Shown: positions 6,763-13,400, numbered from the stretch's first letter. The stretch is DNA of 13,500 bases from Bacillota bacterium (GCA_023443925.1 JAEZSL010000335.1:1-13500); one strand, 5' to 3'. Translations and numbers: made by a program. Notes: a model not told the origin generated them from the sequence alone.

Positions 6763-6839
6763 TCCCATGGCATAAAGCATCTGCCAGCAGATGCTTTATG
6801 CCTCAAATCAGGGTGTGAAATATCCTTTATTTCACACTA
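6763..6839 (+). repeat. Dispersed two-hairpin repeat, copy 2
   Basis: A 77-base match to 4337-4414 in the same orientation. Hairpin one is perfect: GGCATAAAGCATCTGC (6769-6784) pairs with GCAGATGCTTTATGCC (6787-6802) around CA. Hairpin two is also perfect: GTGTGAAATA (6813-6822) with TATTTCACAC (6828-6837), loop TCCTT. It directly follows the hairpin array at 6674-6750. The remaining stretch 6841-6982 shows only a small hairpin, CCAGTT-ATA-AACTGG at 6916-6930, and no gene. Confidence 0.85.
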
Positions 6840-6982
6840 GTAACATGCCCGCTTCAGAGGTTTCTAACCATAATTTCATCTTACAGTTTCCGGGGCTATC
6901 CTGCTTCTGTATAATCCAGTTATAAACTGGCACTTATTAAAATTATAACATTACACTAACATCCAATCAAGTATTACTGCCA

Positions 6983-7086
6983 GAGAATAGCATACGTAAC
7001 ATAATGCCGAGAATAACTACGTAACATATACCGTAAAATAACATGGTTAACATATGCCGGAATTACATATACATAACATAATGCCG
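6983..7086. repeat. Degenerate 24-27 bp tandem repeat, about four units
   Basis: Four consecutive units (6983-7009, 7010-7033, 7034-7059, 7060-7086) share the pattern AGAATAAC-ATACGTAACATA-ATGCCG. Each ends in CCG and carries a variant of TAACATA. A fifth, decayed start (GAGAATTACATATA) runs from 7087 into the terminator at 7111. The units contain short palindromes such as TACGTA and GTTAAC. They lie just beyond the GH127 gene's terminator, so are probably not part of its mRNA. Function unknown: minisatellite or clustered binding sites. Confidence 0.65.
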
Positions 7087-7110
7087 GAGAATTACATATA
7101 TAAATAGAAT

Positions 7111-7155
7111 AAAAGTCCGGAAATCATTGCCCTTAGGCTGATTTACCGGACTTTT
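7111..7155. terminator. Intrinsic terminator of the GH127 gene
   Basis: AAAAGTCCGG (7111-7120) pairs with CCGGACTTTT (7146-7155). The stem continues inward through AAATCA/TGATTT with one bulged base and an inner GCC-CTTA-GGC. On the minus strand the stem ends in CTTTTATTCTATTT, a good U-rich tail 40 bases past the GH127 stop; the plus strand also ends in TTTT. Confidence 0.85.
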
Positions 7156-7195
7156 AAATGTTAATATCGGTACTTCACTCTTTTGTTAAATTCAC

Positions 7196-9145
7196 TTATT
7201 GCTTAAGCTTTACCCACACCAGCATTTCGCCGGGTTCCCGGTTTGCCCAGGAATAATAGGGAATCCACTTTAACTGTCTTTTGTTGTAGACCGGAGCCTG
7301 ATAGGGCTGATAAAGCGAATCCTGCTCCCAATTCGTGTCGGTCAGTACTTCGCCTTCGCAGGTCAAGGTTAATACTCCTTTCAGCAGCTCTGCTTCGAAT
7401 TGCTCCTTAAACGCGGTATCCTTACTAAGATGGATGCGGTGCAGACTGTCTCCGTTATCTGCTTCTTCCAGGCAGTAAATCAACGGACCTCTGGAAACGG
7501 CGATTTTACCCAGATCCTCCCGCACATTGGGATTAGCCTGGTTCAAAACGACCTCCATTTTAAAATTACAGGTGATCTCATCATCTTTCTTCCACAACCG
7601 GTCCAGATACACATATCCTTTAACCGGCTCCGCCTTCACCTTTTCTCCGTTAACAGCTATCACATAATTTCTGCACCAGCCGGGAATCCGGACAGCAAAA
7701 GTAAACTTAGCCTCCTTTGCCTGATGAAAACGGATATTCAATTTTCCATCCCAGGGATAATCTGTATCCACAGTTATTTCTGCCTTCTGTCCTCCAATGG
7801 TGGTATTAATCCCACCACCAATGTACAGATTCATATAAAAGCTGGCATCTGTCTTCGTATAGGCATAGGAACCGATGGAAGACAGCAGTCTCGCAATATT
7901 CGGAGGGCAGCAGGCACAGCCGAACCACTTCTGGCGTTCTACCTTTATATGCTTCTTATTATGGTCTTTTAGCGATGCTTCCGGTAGTACCTCCAGGGGA
8001 TTAACATAGAAAAACTTCTTTCCGTCCAAAGACATGCCACTGATGGTTCCATTTAAGAGAACTCTCTCCATTACATCGGTATATCTGCTGTCCTTTGTGA
8101 TTTCAAACATCCTTCTTGCGAAAAAGATTAATCCGATGGCCGCACAGGTCTCTGCATAAGCCAAATCATTGGGCAGATCGTAATCAAAGGTAAAAGCTTC
8201 CCCGTAATGTGCGGCACCAATGGAACCGGTAATATACATCTGCTTTTTGGTTATGTTATCCCAAAGCCGTTCACAGGCTTTTAGCAGTTCTTCATCCCCC
8301 GTTTCCTTTGCAACGGCTGCCATACCGCTGTAGAGATAAACAGCCCGTACTGCATGGCCTTCCGCTTTGTCCTGATTTCTGACCTCTTTTCCGGCCTGAT
8401 AATACTGATATTTTATATAACTGTCTTTCCAATAAAAATCATTTTTATTTAATAACGTCTCCGTTTCAAAATAAAGAGGTTGTTTTCCTCGTTCATCAAT
8501 AAAGTATTTTGCCAGGGCCAGATGTTTCTCATCCTTTGTTATTTCATAAAGCCGTACCAGTGCCATTTCAATTACTTCATGACCGGGATAACCACGCAAT
8601 TTACCAGGTTCCGTACCAAAAATCCGGTCAACACAGTCAATATAGCGGATTGCTGCATCCAGCAGTTTGCGCTTGCCTGTGGCCTGATAATATACAACCG
8701 CGGCTTCTGTCATATGCCCCAGGCAATAAAGTTCGTGATTATCTTTCAGATTCGTAAACCGTTTCTCCAGTCCGTTAATAATATAATAGGTGTTTAGATA
8801 GCCGTCTGCCTGTCCCGCATCGCAGATATCATCAATGGCTCCGTCCGCTGTTTTTTCAAGTTCCGGATCCGGGTGCCACATGAGAGAATAACCCACGGCT
8901 TCCAGCCATTTATAGGCATCGCTATCCTGGAAAACCCATCCGTTAAAGCTACCCTTAAGTTTACCGGCTGCGATCTTAAAATTTTGCATGCTGTAACTGG
9001 GTTCCGCACCTTCGATACGGTCATTTAAAGCTTCCCACTGATAAGGGATGACATGAGTGCGGATTAAATCCATATACCCGCCGAAAAATTTATCCTTGAT
9101 TACAATATCCTTCATTGATAATAAATCCATTTGAATACGCTCCAT
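7196..9145 (-). CDS. Glycoside hydrolase family 127, beta-L-arabinofuranosidase (DUF1680 type)
   Basis: A protein of 649 residues without signal peptide, hence probably cytoplasmic. GH127 enzymes remove beta-L-arabinofuranose from plant glycoprotein and pectin oligosaccharides using a zinc-bound cysteine nucleophile. The key residues of Bifidobacterium HypBA1 can be matched: Glu316 in HYGEAF (acid/base), Glu332 and Cys334 in AYAETCAA, and the cluster GCACCPPN with Cys410, Cys412 (probable nucleophile) and Cys413. An (alpha/alpha)6 barrel covers about 15-430 and beta-sandwich domains the rest. The length is normal. AGGAGG at 9158-9163 precedes the ATG by 12 bases, a little far but clearly the site. 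Transcribed away from an AraC-type regulator across 160 bases, which probably activates it in response to sugar. No transporter is adjacent, so the substrate must enter through genes elsewhere. Confidence 0.9.
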   Translation of the reverse strand: MERIQMDLLSMKDIVIKDKFFGGYMDLIRTHVIPYQWEALNDRIEGAEPSYSMQNFKIAAGKLKGSFNGWVFQDSDAYKWLEAVGYSLMWHPDPELEKTADGAIDDICDAGQADGYLNTYYIINGLEKRFTNLKDNHELYCLGHMTEAAVVYYQATGKRKLLDAAIRYIDCVDRIFGTEPGKLRGYPGHEVIEMALVRLYEITKDEKHLALAKYFIDERGKQPLYFETETLLNKNDFYWKDSYIKYQYYQAGKEVRNQDKAEGHAVRAVYLYSGMAAVAKETGDEELLKACERLWDNITKKQMYITGSIGAAHYGEAFTFDYDLPNDLAYAETCAAIGLIFFARRMFEITKDSRYTDVMERVLLNGTISGMSLDGKKFFYVNPLEVLPEASLKDHNKKHIKVERQKWFGCACCPPNIARLLSSIGSYAYTKTDASFYMNLYIGGGINTTIGGQKAEITVDTDYPWDGKLNIRFHQAKEAKFTFAVRIPGWCRNYVIAVNGEKVKAEPVKGYVYLDRLWKKDDEITCNFKMEVVLNQANPNVREDLGKIAVSRGPLIYCLEEADNGDSLHRIHLSKDTAFKEQFEAELLKGVLTLTCEGEVLTDTNWEQDSLYQPYQAPVYNKRQLKWIPYYSWANREPGEMLVWVKLKQ

Positions 9146-9172
9146 TCCTTGTATTTGCCTCCTGTAATGGTT

Positions 9173-9201
9173 ATAATATTAAGTGTAGAAAACTCATTAA
9201 A
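9173..9201 (-). promoter_or_regulatory. Probable promoter of the GH127 gene
   Basis: On the minus strand TTTAAT (complement of 9196-9201), a 17-base spacer and TATTAT (complement of 9173-9178) stand about 28 bases before the GH127 ATG. The -35 is weak, which would fit dependence on an activator such as the divergent AraC-type protein. The rest of the intergenic region (9202-9290) is AT-rich; I could not pick a convincing promoter for the regulator or clear repeated operator half-sites. Confidence 0.4.
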
Positions 9202-9309
9202 CGAAGAAGGTATATCTGGGTTATAAACTTTATATACATACGTTAATAATAGTATATGGAATATATCGTTTCAACTCTCCATTCTGCAAAAAAGGTGGTC
9301 AAATCCCAT

Positions 9310-10209
9310 ATGTTATATTTAGTAAGCGATGTGAAAATTCCGGTTCATTATCTCACCTGCGGAAATCTGACAAATAATAATCATTTTGTTCACCCGGACA
9401 GAAATCTGGATTGTTTTGTTTTAATTATTGTTCGCAAAGGTACCCTTCATATTAACCAGAAAGGTGTTAATTATGATATCGGCCCCAATCAGTTTCTAAT
9501 TCTTTTTGCCGGAGAAAGACACTTCGGCTACAAGCCCAGTGAAGGAGCTATATCCTACTATTGGGCCCACTTTAAGGTGCAGGACCCGGACTTTAAGTAT
9601 TACAGTCCTTCCGCCTTAAAGAGCAGCCTGGAAATCTGGAAGGCCATACCCACCCAGAACCCTTATATTCTGACCAATTATATTATGCCGGAACACGGCA
9701 GCCTGCCTGAAAATAACCGTTCCTCCCTTTATTTTGTCCAGCTTCTGGATACGGCTAAAAGGGAGAATTACGCCGCTACTTACCGCTGTCATTACAGCTT
9801 AAGCTTCTTATTGCTGGAATTAAGTACGGAAGCTTTGTTTATGCCTGATTTAACAAAACATGATATTCCGGCGTCCATCGTTAATCTCATTGAGTGGATT
9901 CGGCTCAATTATAACCAGCCCCTGACGGTACAGGGTTTATCGGAAATGTCCGGCTATAATCCCACTTATTTATCCGGCTTGTTTAAAAAATATACAGGCT
10001 ATCCACTGTCGGCTTATATAAACCGGACAAGGATTGAAGTATCGAAAAATCTTCTCACCTACGACAGCACTCTAAAAGTTGGTACCATCGGAAAATTATG
10101 CGGCTTTCCGGACGAGAAACTTTTTATGAAGGTATTCAAAAAGGTCGAAGGAATCACTCCAACCCGCTACCGGAATACCTTTTCCCAAAAACATATGAAT
10201 AACAAATAA
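9310..10209 (+). CDS. AraC-family transcriptional regulator with cupin sensor domain
   Basis: A cytoplasmic regulator of 299 residues, the classic AraC length. An N-terminal cupin-like ligand-binding region (about 20-110, including LDCFVLIIVRKGTLHI and ERHFGYKP) is followed by a C-terminal AraC DNA-binding domain with two helix-turn-helix motifs (about 190-292). The first is LTVQGLSEMSGYNPTYLSGL, then FKKYTGYPLSAYINRTRIE; the second is KVGTIGKLCGFPDEKLFMKV, with the family tail FKKVEGITPTRYRN. An in-frame ATG at 9256 adds 18 residues but has no ribosome binding site, while the ATG at 9310 follows AAAGGTGG (9291-9298) by 11 bases. It is divergent from the GH127 gene and is the obvious candidate activator of it, with an arabinose-containing sugar as possible ligand (inference). 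Confidence 0.9.
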   Translation: MLYLVSDVKIPVHYLTCGNLTNNNHFVHPDRNLDCFVLIIVRKGTLHINQKGVNYDIGPNQFLILFAGERHFGYKPSEGAISYYWAHFKVQDPDFKYYSPSALKSSLEIWKAIPTQNPYILTNYIMPEHGSLPENNRSSLYFVQLLDTAKRENYAATYRCHYSLSFLLLELSTEALFMPDLTKHDIPASIVNLIEWIRLNYNQPLTVQGLSEMSGYNPTYLSGLFKKYTGYPLSAYINRTRIEVSKNLLTYDSTLKVGTIGKLCGFPDEKLFMKVFKKVEGITPTRYRNTFSQKHMNNK

Positions 10210-10272
10210 TACACAATAAATACGATTAGAGACCATTTAATATCCGAATCATTTAAATTTAATCAGCAAAAC

Positions 10273-10388
10273 AAGAAAGAGTAAGGCAAGACATCCTCTA
10301 GTGCTGACGCGCTGTCATGACAGTGACATCTTCCAAAGGATATATCCTTTTGCGTGTTCATGTACATCCTGCCTGGAAGGCTTTTTAA
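10273..10388 (+). other. Structured palindrome cluster after the AraC-type gene, possible complex terminator or RNA element
   Basis: Three perfect palindromes lie close together: CTGTCATGACAG (10312-10323), AAAGGATATATCCTTT (10335-10350) and ATGTACAT (10360-10367). GGCAAGA (10275-10281) can pair with TCCTGCC (10367-10373) with one mismatch, and ACGC (10307-10310) with GCGT (10352-10355), closing a branched fold around the first two hairpins. GCCT-GGA-AGGC (10371-10380 and following base) then TTTTT (10382-10386) could act as the AraC terminator. No coding potential. I do not recognise a known RNA family. Confidence 0.45.
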
Positions 10389-10422
10389 TTTACAGGTAAG
10401 TTTGGAGAACTTTCTATAAATT

Positions 10423-10475
10423 AAAAAACTGCCTCAAAACAATCCGATCAAAGTGATCAGACTGTTTTGGACAGT
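10423..10475 (-). terminator. Strong intrinsic terminator of the ABC-F gene
   Basis: On the minus strand the arms 10475-10454 and 10450-10428 pair over about 22 bp, with several G-U wobbles and one bulged A, around a CTT loop. They are followed directly by six T (complement of 10423-10428). It lies 24 bases past the ABC-F stop. It may also stop plus-strand transcripts running through from the AraC-type gene. Confidence 0.88.
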
Positions 10476-10498
10476 AGTTTCATACTTACTATTCTAAG

Positions 10499-12031
10499 TT
10501 ATGGTGTATCTATCTGTTTTAAACCTTCTTTCGTCAGTACGTATAGAGAGGTTGCCACTTCTTCTATATATTTACGGTCGTGGGTAACACTGATTATGGT
10601 TCCGCCATATTCAGACAATACTCCTCTTATAACCGGATTAGACAAAGGACTTAAGTTTCTGGTTGGCTCATCCAGAATCAACACATTGCAGCCGTCCAGA
10701 ATCAGTTTTAACAGGATTAATTTTGCCTTCTGACCGCCGCTTAAATCACCGGTCTTGTGTTCCATTTCCTCTCTGGTAAACTTCATTCCGCCCATATAAG
10801 TAAAGGCTTTTGTCTTATCATCTTTATTCCCGCTGGTAACCAGAAAGTCTATGGGATATTCGTTATAATCCAGCAATTCCTCATAGTTTTGGGGCATATA
10901 GCCCGCTTTAATATCCTTTCGTTCCAGTAACTCCTTAGCCACACCGTGGAGAAACGTGGTTTTACCGATTCCATTATCACCGATAATAGCAACATGCTCG
11001 GGACCGGTAACTCTGAGCAGGATATTTTTGGCAAGAATCTTTTCCCCCTCTCCTGTTCCGGTTTTTAGTGTATCCACAGAATATTCCAATACCTTTTTCC
11101 CTTTCGGTACCTCAATATCCGCCGGGAAATCAAAAAGAATGGCCTCCTCCACATCAGGTATCTCCAGAAATTCCTCCGCCTGTTTTTCGATGCGTTTCTC
11201 CTGAGACAGCAGATTTTTCATTTTCTTCTTTAACAGTCTGCCTCCGGCCGGATCTCCTCTGGATATGGAATCCTGTCTGTTATCGACTTTATTATAGATC
11301 TGCTGCCAGCGCTGCATCTGTTTCTTATAATCATCCCGCTGCTTTCTGGCAACCATCGCCTGCTTATTTAAGCCGCTTAGCCTTTTATCCACATATTCTT
11401 CGTAACCCATATAAGCCACCGTATAACGAGGCTCGGTTTTTTTCTTCACCTGTTCCAGATGGATAATGACATTGGCGGTGTTTTCGATCATGGCTTCATC
11501 ATGGGATACATATAATATGGGGCATTTTGATTGGTTTATAAAGTCTTCCAGCCATCTCAGGGTGCTGATATCCAGATCATTTGTCGGCTCATCCAGCAGC
11601 AGAACATCCGGTTCTTCTGCCAATAATTTAATAAGCCTGATTTTTACTTTTTCTCCGCCGGACAGAGTTCTCATTAGCTGGCTGCTGTGAAATAGCGAGG
11701 CATCCAGATTCATAGTCCATATACTGGGATCGGAACAGCTGTAGAGATCCACTTCAGATAAAAACTCTTCTACCGTACTGTCTAACCATTTCTCACCGAT
11801 CTCCTGTTCCAGATAACCCACTTTATTAATTCCAAGGATCTGTCCGGAATAATCACAGTAATCATCCAGCTGGGACTTCTGATAAATAAATTTTAGCAGA
11901 GTACTTTTACCATTCCCCTCTTCTCCGATAATAACCGCTTTATCGCCCTTGTTTAAAGTAAAATTAAAGTCCTTAACTAAAAGTCTTCCATCTTCTTTTT
12001 TCGATATTGTCACATTTTTTATATCTAACAT
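10499..12031 (-). CDS. ABC-F family ATPase, putative antibiotic-resistance (ribosome protection) type
   Basis: A soluble protein of 510 residues with two ATP-binding cassettes and no membrane segments, hence an ABC-F translation factor and not a transporter. Cassette 1: Walker A GEEGNGKST (36-44), signature LSGGE (123-127), Walker B VLLLDEPT (143-150), His177. A basic coiled-coil linker at about 212-290 is the part that reaches the ribosomal P-site/peptidyl-transferase centre in this family. Cassette 2: Walker A GDNGIGKTT (351-359), signature LSGGQ (430-434), Walker B LILDEPT (451-457), His484. Cassette 2 reads EPTRNLSPLS in place of the EPTNHLD of housekeeping members. From memory, this is common in Vga/Lsa/Msr-like resistance proteins. 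AAGGA stands 5 bases before the ATG. The long leader with an intrinsic terminator supports drug-inducible expression. The drug class is unknown. Confidence 0.9.
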   Translation of the reverse strand: MLDIKNVTISKKEDGRLLVKDFNFTLNKGDKAVIIGEEGNGKSTLLKFIYQKSQLDDYCDYSGQILGINKVGYLEQEIGEKWLDSTVEEFLSEVDLYSCSDPSIWTMNLDASLFHSSQLMRTLSGGEKVKIRLIKLLAEEPDVLLLDEPTNDLDISTLRWLEDFINQSKCPILYVSHDEAMIENTANVIIHLEQVKKKTEPRYTVAYMGYEEYVDKRLSGLNKQAMVARKQRDDYKKQMQRWQQIYNKVDNRQDSISRGDPAGGRLLKKKMKNLLSQEKRIEKQAEEFLEIPDVEEAILFDFPADIEVPKGKKVLEYSVDTLKTGTGEGEKILAKNILLRVTGPEHVAIIGDNGIGKTTFLHGVAKELLERKDIKAGYMPQNYEELLDYNEYPIDFLVTSGNKDDKTKAFTYMGGMKFTREEMEHKTGDLSGGQKAKLILLKLILDGCNVLILDEPTRNLSPLSNPVIRGVLSEYGGTIISVTHDRKYIEEVATSLYVLTKEGLKQIDTP

Positions 12032-12063
12032 AATATTCCTTCTTTCAGTTTAATTTCCGAATA

Positions 12064-12081
12064 TTATATTTTTGTATTCAT
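12064..12081 (-). CDS. Possible 5-codon leader ORF with very strong ribosome binding site
   Basis: ATG-AAT-ACA-AAA-ATA-TAA encodes MNTKI between the leader terminator and the ABC-F start. It is preceded by GGGAGG (complement of 12089-12094) at 7 bases, a better ribosome binding site than that of the ABC-F gene itself. The stop lies 32 bases before the ABC-F ATG and the frame differs, so it is not an N-terminal extension. It could tune translation of ABC-F by initiation or stalling here, or be chance. Confidence 0.35.
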   Translation of the reverse strand: MNTKI

Positions 12082-12118
12082 TCTCCCACCTCCCGGCCGA
12101 ATAAGTGTAAATAGGGAT

Positions 12119-12145
12119 AAAAAAAACACTTTCTGATGAAAGTGT
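12119..12145 (-). terminator. Leader attenuator terminator upstream of the ABC-F gene
   Basis: On the minus strand ACACTTTC-ATCA-GAAAGTGT (12145-12126) is followed by a run of eight T (complement of 12119-12126), a textbook intrinsic terminator. It sits about 270 bases after the predicted start site and about 90 bases before the ABC-F ATG, so it would end transcription before the gene unless overridden. The upstream stretch GGTGAAAG (12283-12276) can pair with CTTTCATC (12142-12135) of the 5' arm and loop, an alternative that would break the terminator. Confidence 0.78.
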
Positions 12146-12241
12146 CATTCTAAAAACATACTATTACAATCAGTTGAGCTAAGAGAATGCTCACTCTGAA
12201 TGATATGTGATACGCATAAAGCAATATAGACAGTAAAACAA

Positions 12242-12328
12242 TTATCTGTACGTATCATAGCAGCGAATAAAAGGGCTTTCACCTTGAAAAGAAGTATTCA
12301 AATATTGGATATTATTCTTTAAATTCAT
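12242..12328 (-). CDS. Putative 28-residue leader peptide of the ABC-F attenuator
   Basis: An ORF from ATG (12328) to TAA (12242) inside the leader encodes a peptide starting MNLKNNIQYLNTSF and ending RCYDTYR. AGGCG lies about 9 bases before the ATG, a modest ribosome binding site. A two-codon ORF (ATG-AAA-TGA, 12336-12328) overlaps its start. Codons 15-18 contain GGTGAAAG, which can pair with the terminator arm, so ribosome position on this ORF would affect termination. Resistance genes of this kind are often controlled by drug-stalled ribosomes on short leader ORFs. That this ORF is translated is inferred. Confidence 0.45.
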   Translation of the reverse strand: MNLKNNIQYLNTSFQGESPFIRCYDTYR

Positions 12329-12416
12329 CATTTCATTCGCCTGCTTTCTTAATTATTAATCTATATCTAAAATATCGATGTCCTATAAAATCTTTTATAT
12401 CCAAATTACTATGACT

Positions 12417-12445
12417 ATCCTAACATAGTATGTTTCATAAGTCAA
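12417..12445 (-). promoter_or_regulatory. Promoter of the ABC-F leader with embedded palindrome
   Basis: On the minus strand TTGACT (complement of 12440-12445), a 17-base spacer and TAGGAT (complement of 12417-12422) form a reasonable promoter, starting near 12410. The spacer and -10 edge contain the 13-base inverted repeat AACATA-G-TATGTT (12422-12434), placed where a repressor would block RNA polymerase. The remaining stretch 12446-12523 holds nothing recognisable. Confidence 0.55.
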
Positions 12446-12523
12446 TTAAAATACAATTCATTCTAAATTTATGAAAATATTTTATGTATTGTTTTAAACA
12501 CCGGAAATGCAGCTATAACCATT

Positions 12524-12556
12524 AAAAAAGCTGTTGAATACTCCTGTTTCAACAGC
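12524..12556 (-). terminator. Intrinsic terminator of the cell-wall hydrolase gene
   Basis: On the minus strand GCTGTTGAA (12556-12548) pairs perfectly with TTCAACAGC (12538-12530) around a 9-base loop, followed by six T (complement of 12524-12529). It lies just beyond the hydrolase stop codon at 12567. The plus strand also reads into TTTTTT after the hairpin, so it may work both ways. Confidence 0.88.
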
Positions 12557-12566
12557 CCGTAGTTTT

Positions 12567-13400
12567 TTATTTAAATTCATGATTACCCAGGGAAAAGGTA
12601 TTTCCTCTTAAACTTCCGCTGAAATATAAATACTTCGTGAAGTTCTTTTTGGAACCGTTAACTGTAATAGAGGTAGTTCCGCTTAAAGCCTCTTTTGCAG
12701 CTTTGATACAGTCTTTTTCCAGGCTTGATGTAAATTTGCCGTTATCATACTGATCCAGTGCTCTGCTTAAAGCTCCGCTGGAAGCAGGTCCGAACTGGTA
12801 CTTTTGATAAATAACACCTTTAACAGTATCAGCAAATGAATTGGATTTTACTCTGTTCATCACTACGATACCTACGGCAAGCTTGCCGTTATAGGATTCA
12901 CCATTCGCCTCGCAGTATATTAATGCGGATAATAATCTTAAATCAGCTTTTGAATACTTTGCTTCTTCTTTTTTAGCTTCCTCTGCTTTTTTTTCTGCTG
13001 CAGCCTTCTTTTCAGCTTCTGCTTTCTTTTCCGCTTCTGCCTTCTTTTCCGCTTCTGCTTTCTTTTCCGCTTCTGCTTTCTTCTCCGCTTCCGCTGCTTC
13101 TGCTGCTTTTTCTTTTTCTGCTTCTTCTGCCGCATCTTCTTTTACAGCTTCATTATTAACACTATCGGCTGTTGGTTCTGTGCCTGCGGTTTCATTTATA
13201 ATATTACTGTTACTATTGACTGCCGTTACATCTGCTGTGGGATCAGCTGTTGTAGTCTGAACTGTTTTATCTGTGGTGTCTTGTATTGTAGTATCATTCG
13301 TAACTATATTATCTTCTTCTGCTGCATATGTGTATATATTAGCAAATCCCGTTAATGTAATCCCTAACAGTAAACACAATAGTAACTTTCTGAATTTCAT
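12567..13400 (-). CDS. Secreted SleB-type cell-wall hydrolase with Ala/Glu/Lys repeat linker
   Basis: An exported peptidoglycan hydrolase of 277 residues. The signal peptide covers residues 1 to about 27 (FRKLLLCLLLGITLTGFA, likely cut near TYAA/EED). A Thr/Asn/Asp-rich stretch follows (30-85), then a highly charged Ala/Glu/Lys linker (about 88-148) with AEAEKK units, likely an extended helix. The catalytic domain (152-277) matches the SleB/CwlJ hydrolase family: SALIYCEANGESYNGKLAVG with the probable catalytic Glu164, VVMNRVKS, FADTVKGVIYQ, and the terminal LGNHEFK. SleB enzymes are lytic transglycosylases of spore cortex, but members with this layout are often vegetative; no SleB-type N-terminal peptidoglycan-binding domain is seen. 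AAAGGAGA (complement of 13406-13413) stands 5 bases before the ATG. Monocistronic. Confidence 0.88.
   Translation of the reverse strand: MKFRKLLLCLLLGITLTGFANIYTYAAEEDNIVTNDTTIQDTTDKTVQTTTADPTADVTAVNSNSNIINETAGTEPTADSVNNEAVKEDAAEEAEKEKAAEAAEAEKKAEAEKKAEAEKKAEAEKKAEAEKKAAAEKKAEEAKKEEAKYSKADLRLLSALIYCEANGESYNGKLAVGIVVMNRVKSNSFADTVKGVIYQKYQFGPASSGALSRALDQYDNGKFTSSLEKDCIKAAKEALSGTTSITVNGSKKNFTKYLYFSGSLRGNTFSLGNHEFK
12986..13093 (-). repeat. 18-bp tandem repeat inside the hydrolase linker
   Basis: Six head-to-tail 18-base units begin at 12986, 13004, 13022, 13040, 13058 and 13076 (plus-strand pattern CTTTCTTTTCCGCTTCTG). The four at 13004-13075 are nearly identical; the outer two have drifted. 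Each encodes six residues of the AEAEKK pattern. Such in-frame repeats expand and contract by slippage, so linker length may vary between strains. Confidence 0.85.

Noticed and set aside
6983..7086. CRISPR array
   Set aside because: Units are contiguous and diverged throughout, with no constant repeat separated by unique spacers, and no cas genes in view.
9256..9309. Upstream ATG of the AraC-type regulator
   Set aside because: Preceded by AT-rich DNA without ribosome binding site, while the ATG at 9310 has AAAGGTGG at 11 bases.
12063..12068. TATAAT on the minus strand just before the ABC-F gene
   Set aside because: The matching -35 position is AGGTGG, part of the ribosome binding site region; no promoter-like upstream element. 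A drug-independent promoter here would argue against the attenuator model, so it is recorded.
12938..13135. 65-codon Lys/Arg-rich ORF on the minus strand
   Set aside because: A frame-shifted reading of the repetitive linker of the cell-wall hydrolase; low complexity and no start signals of its own.
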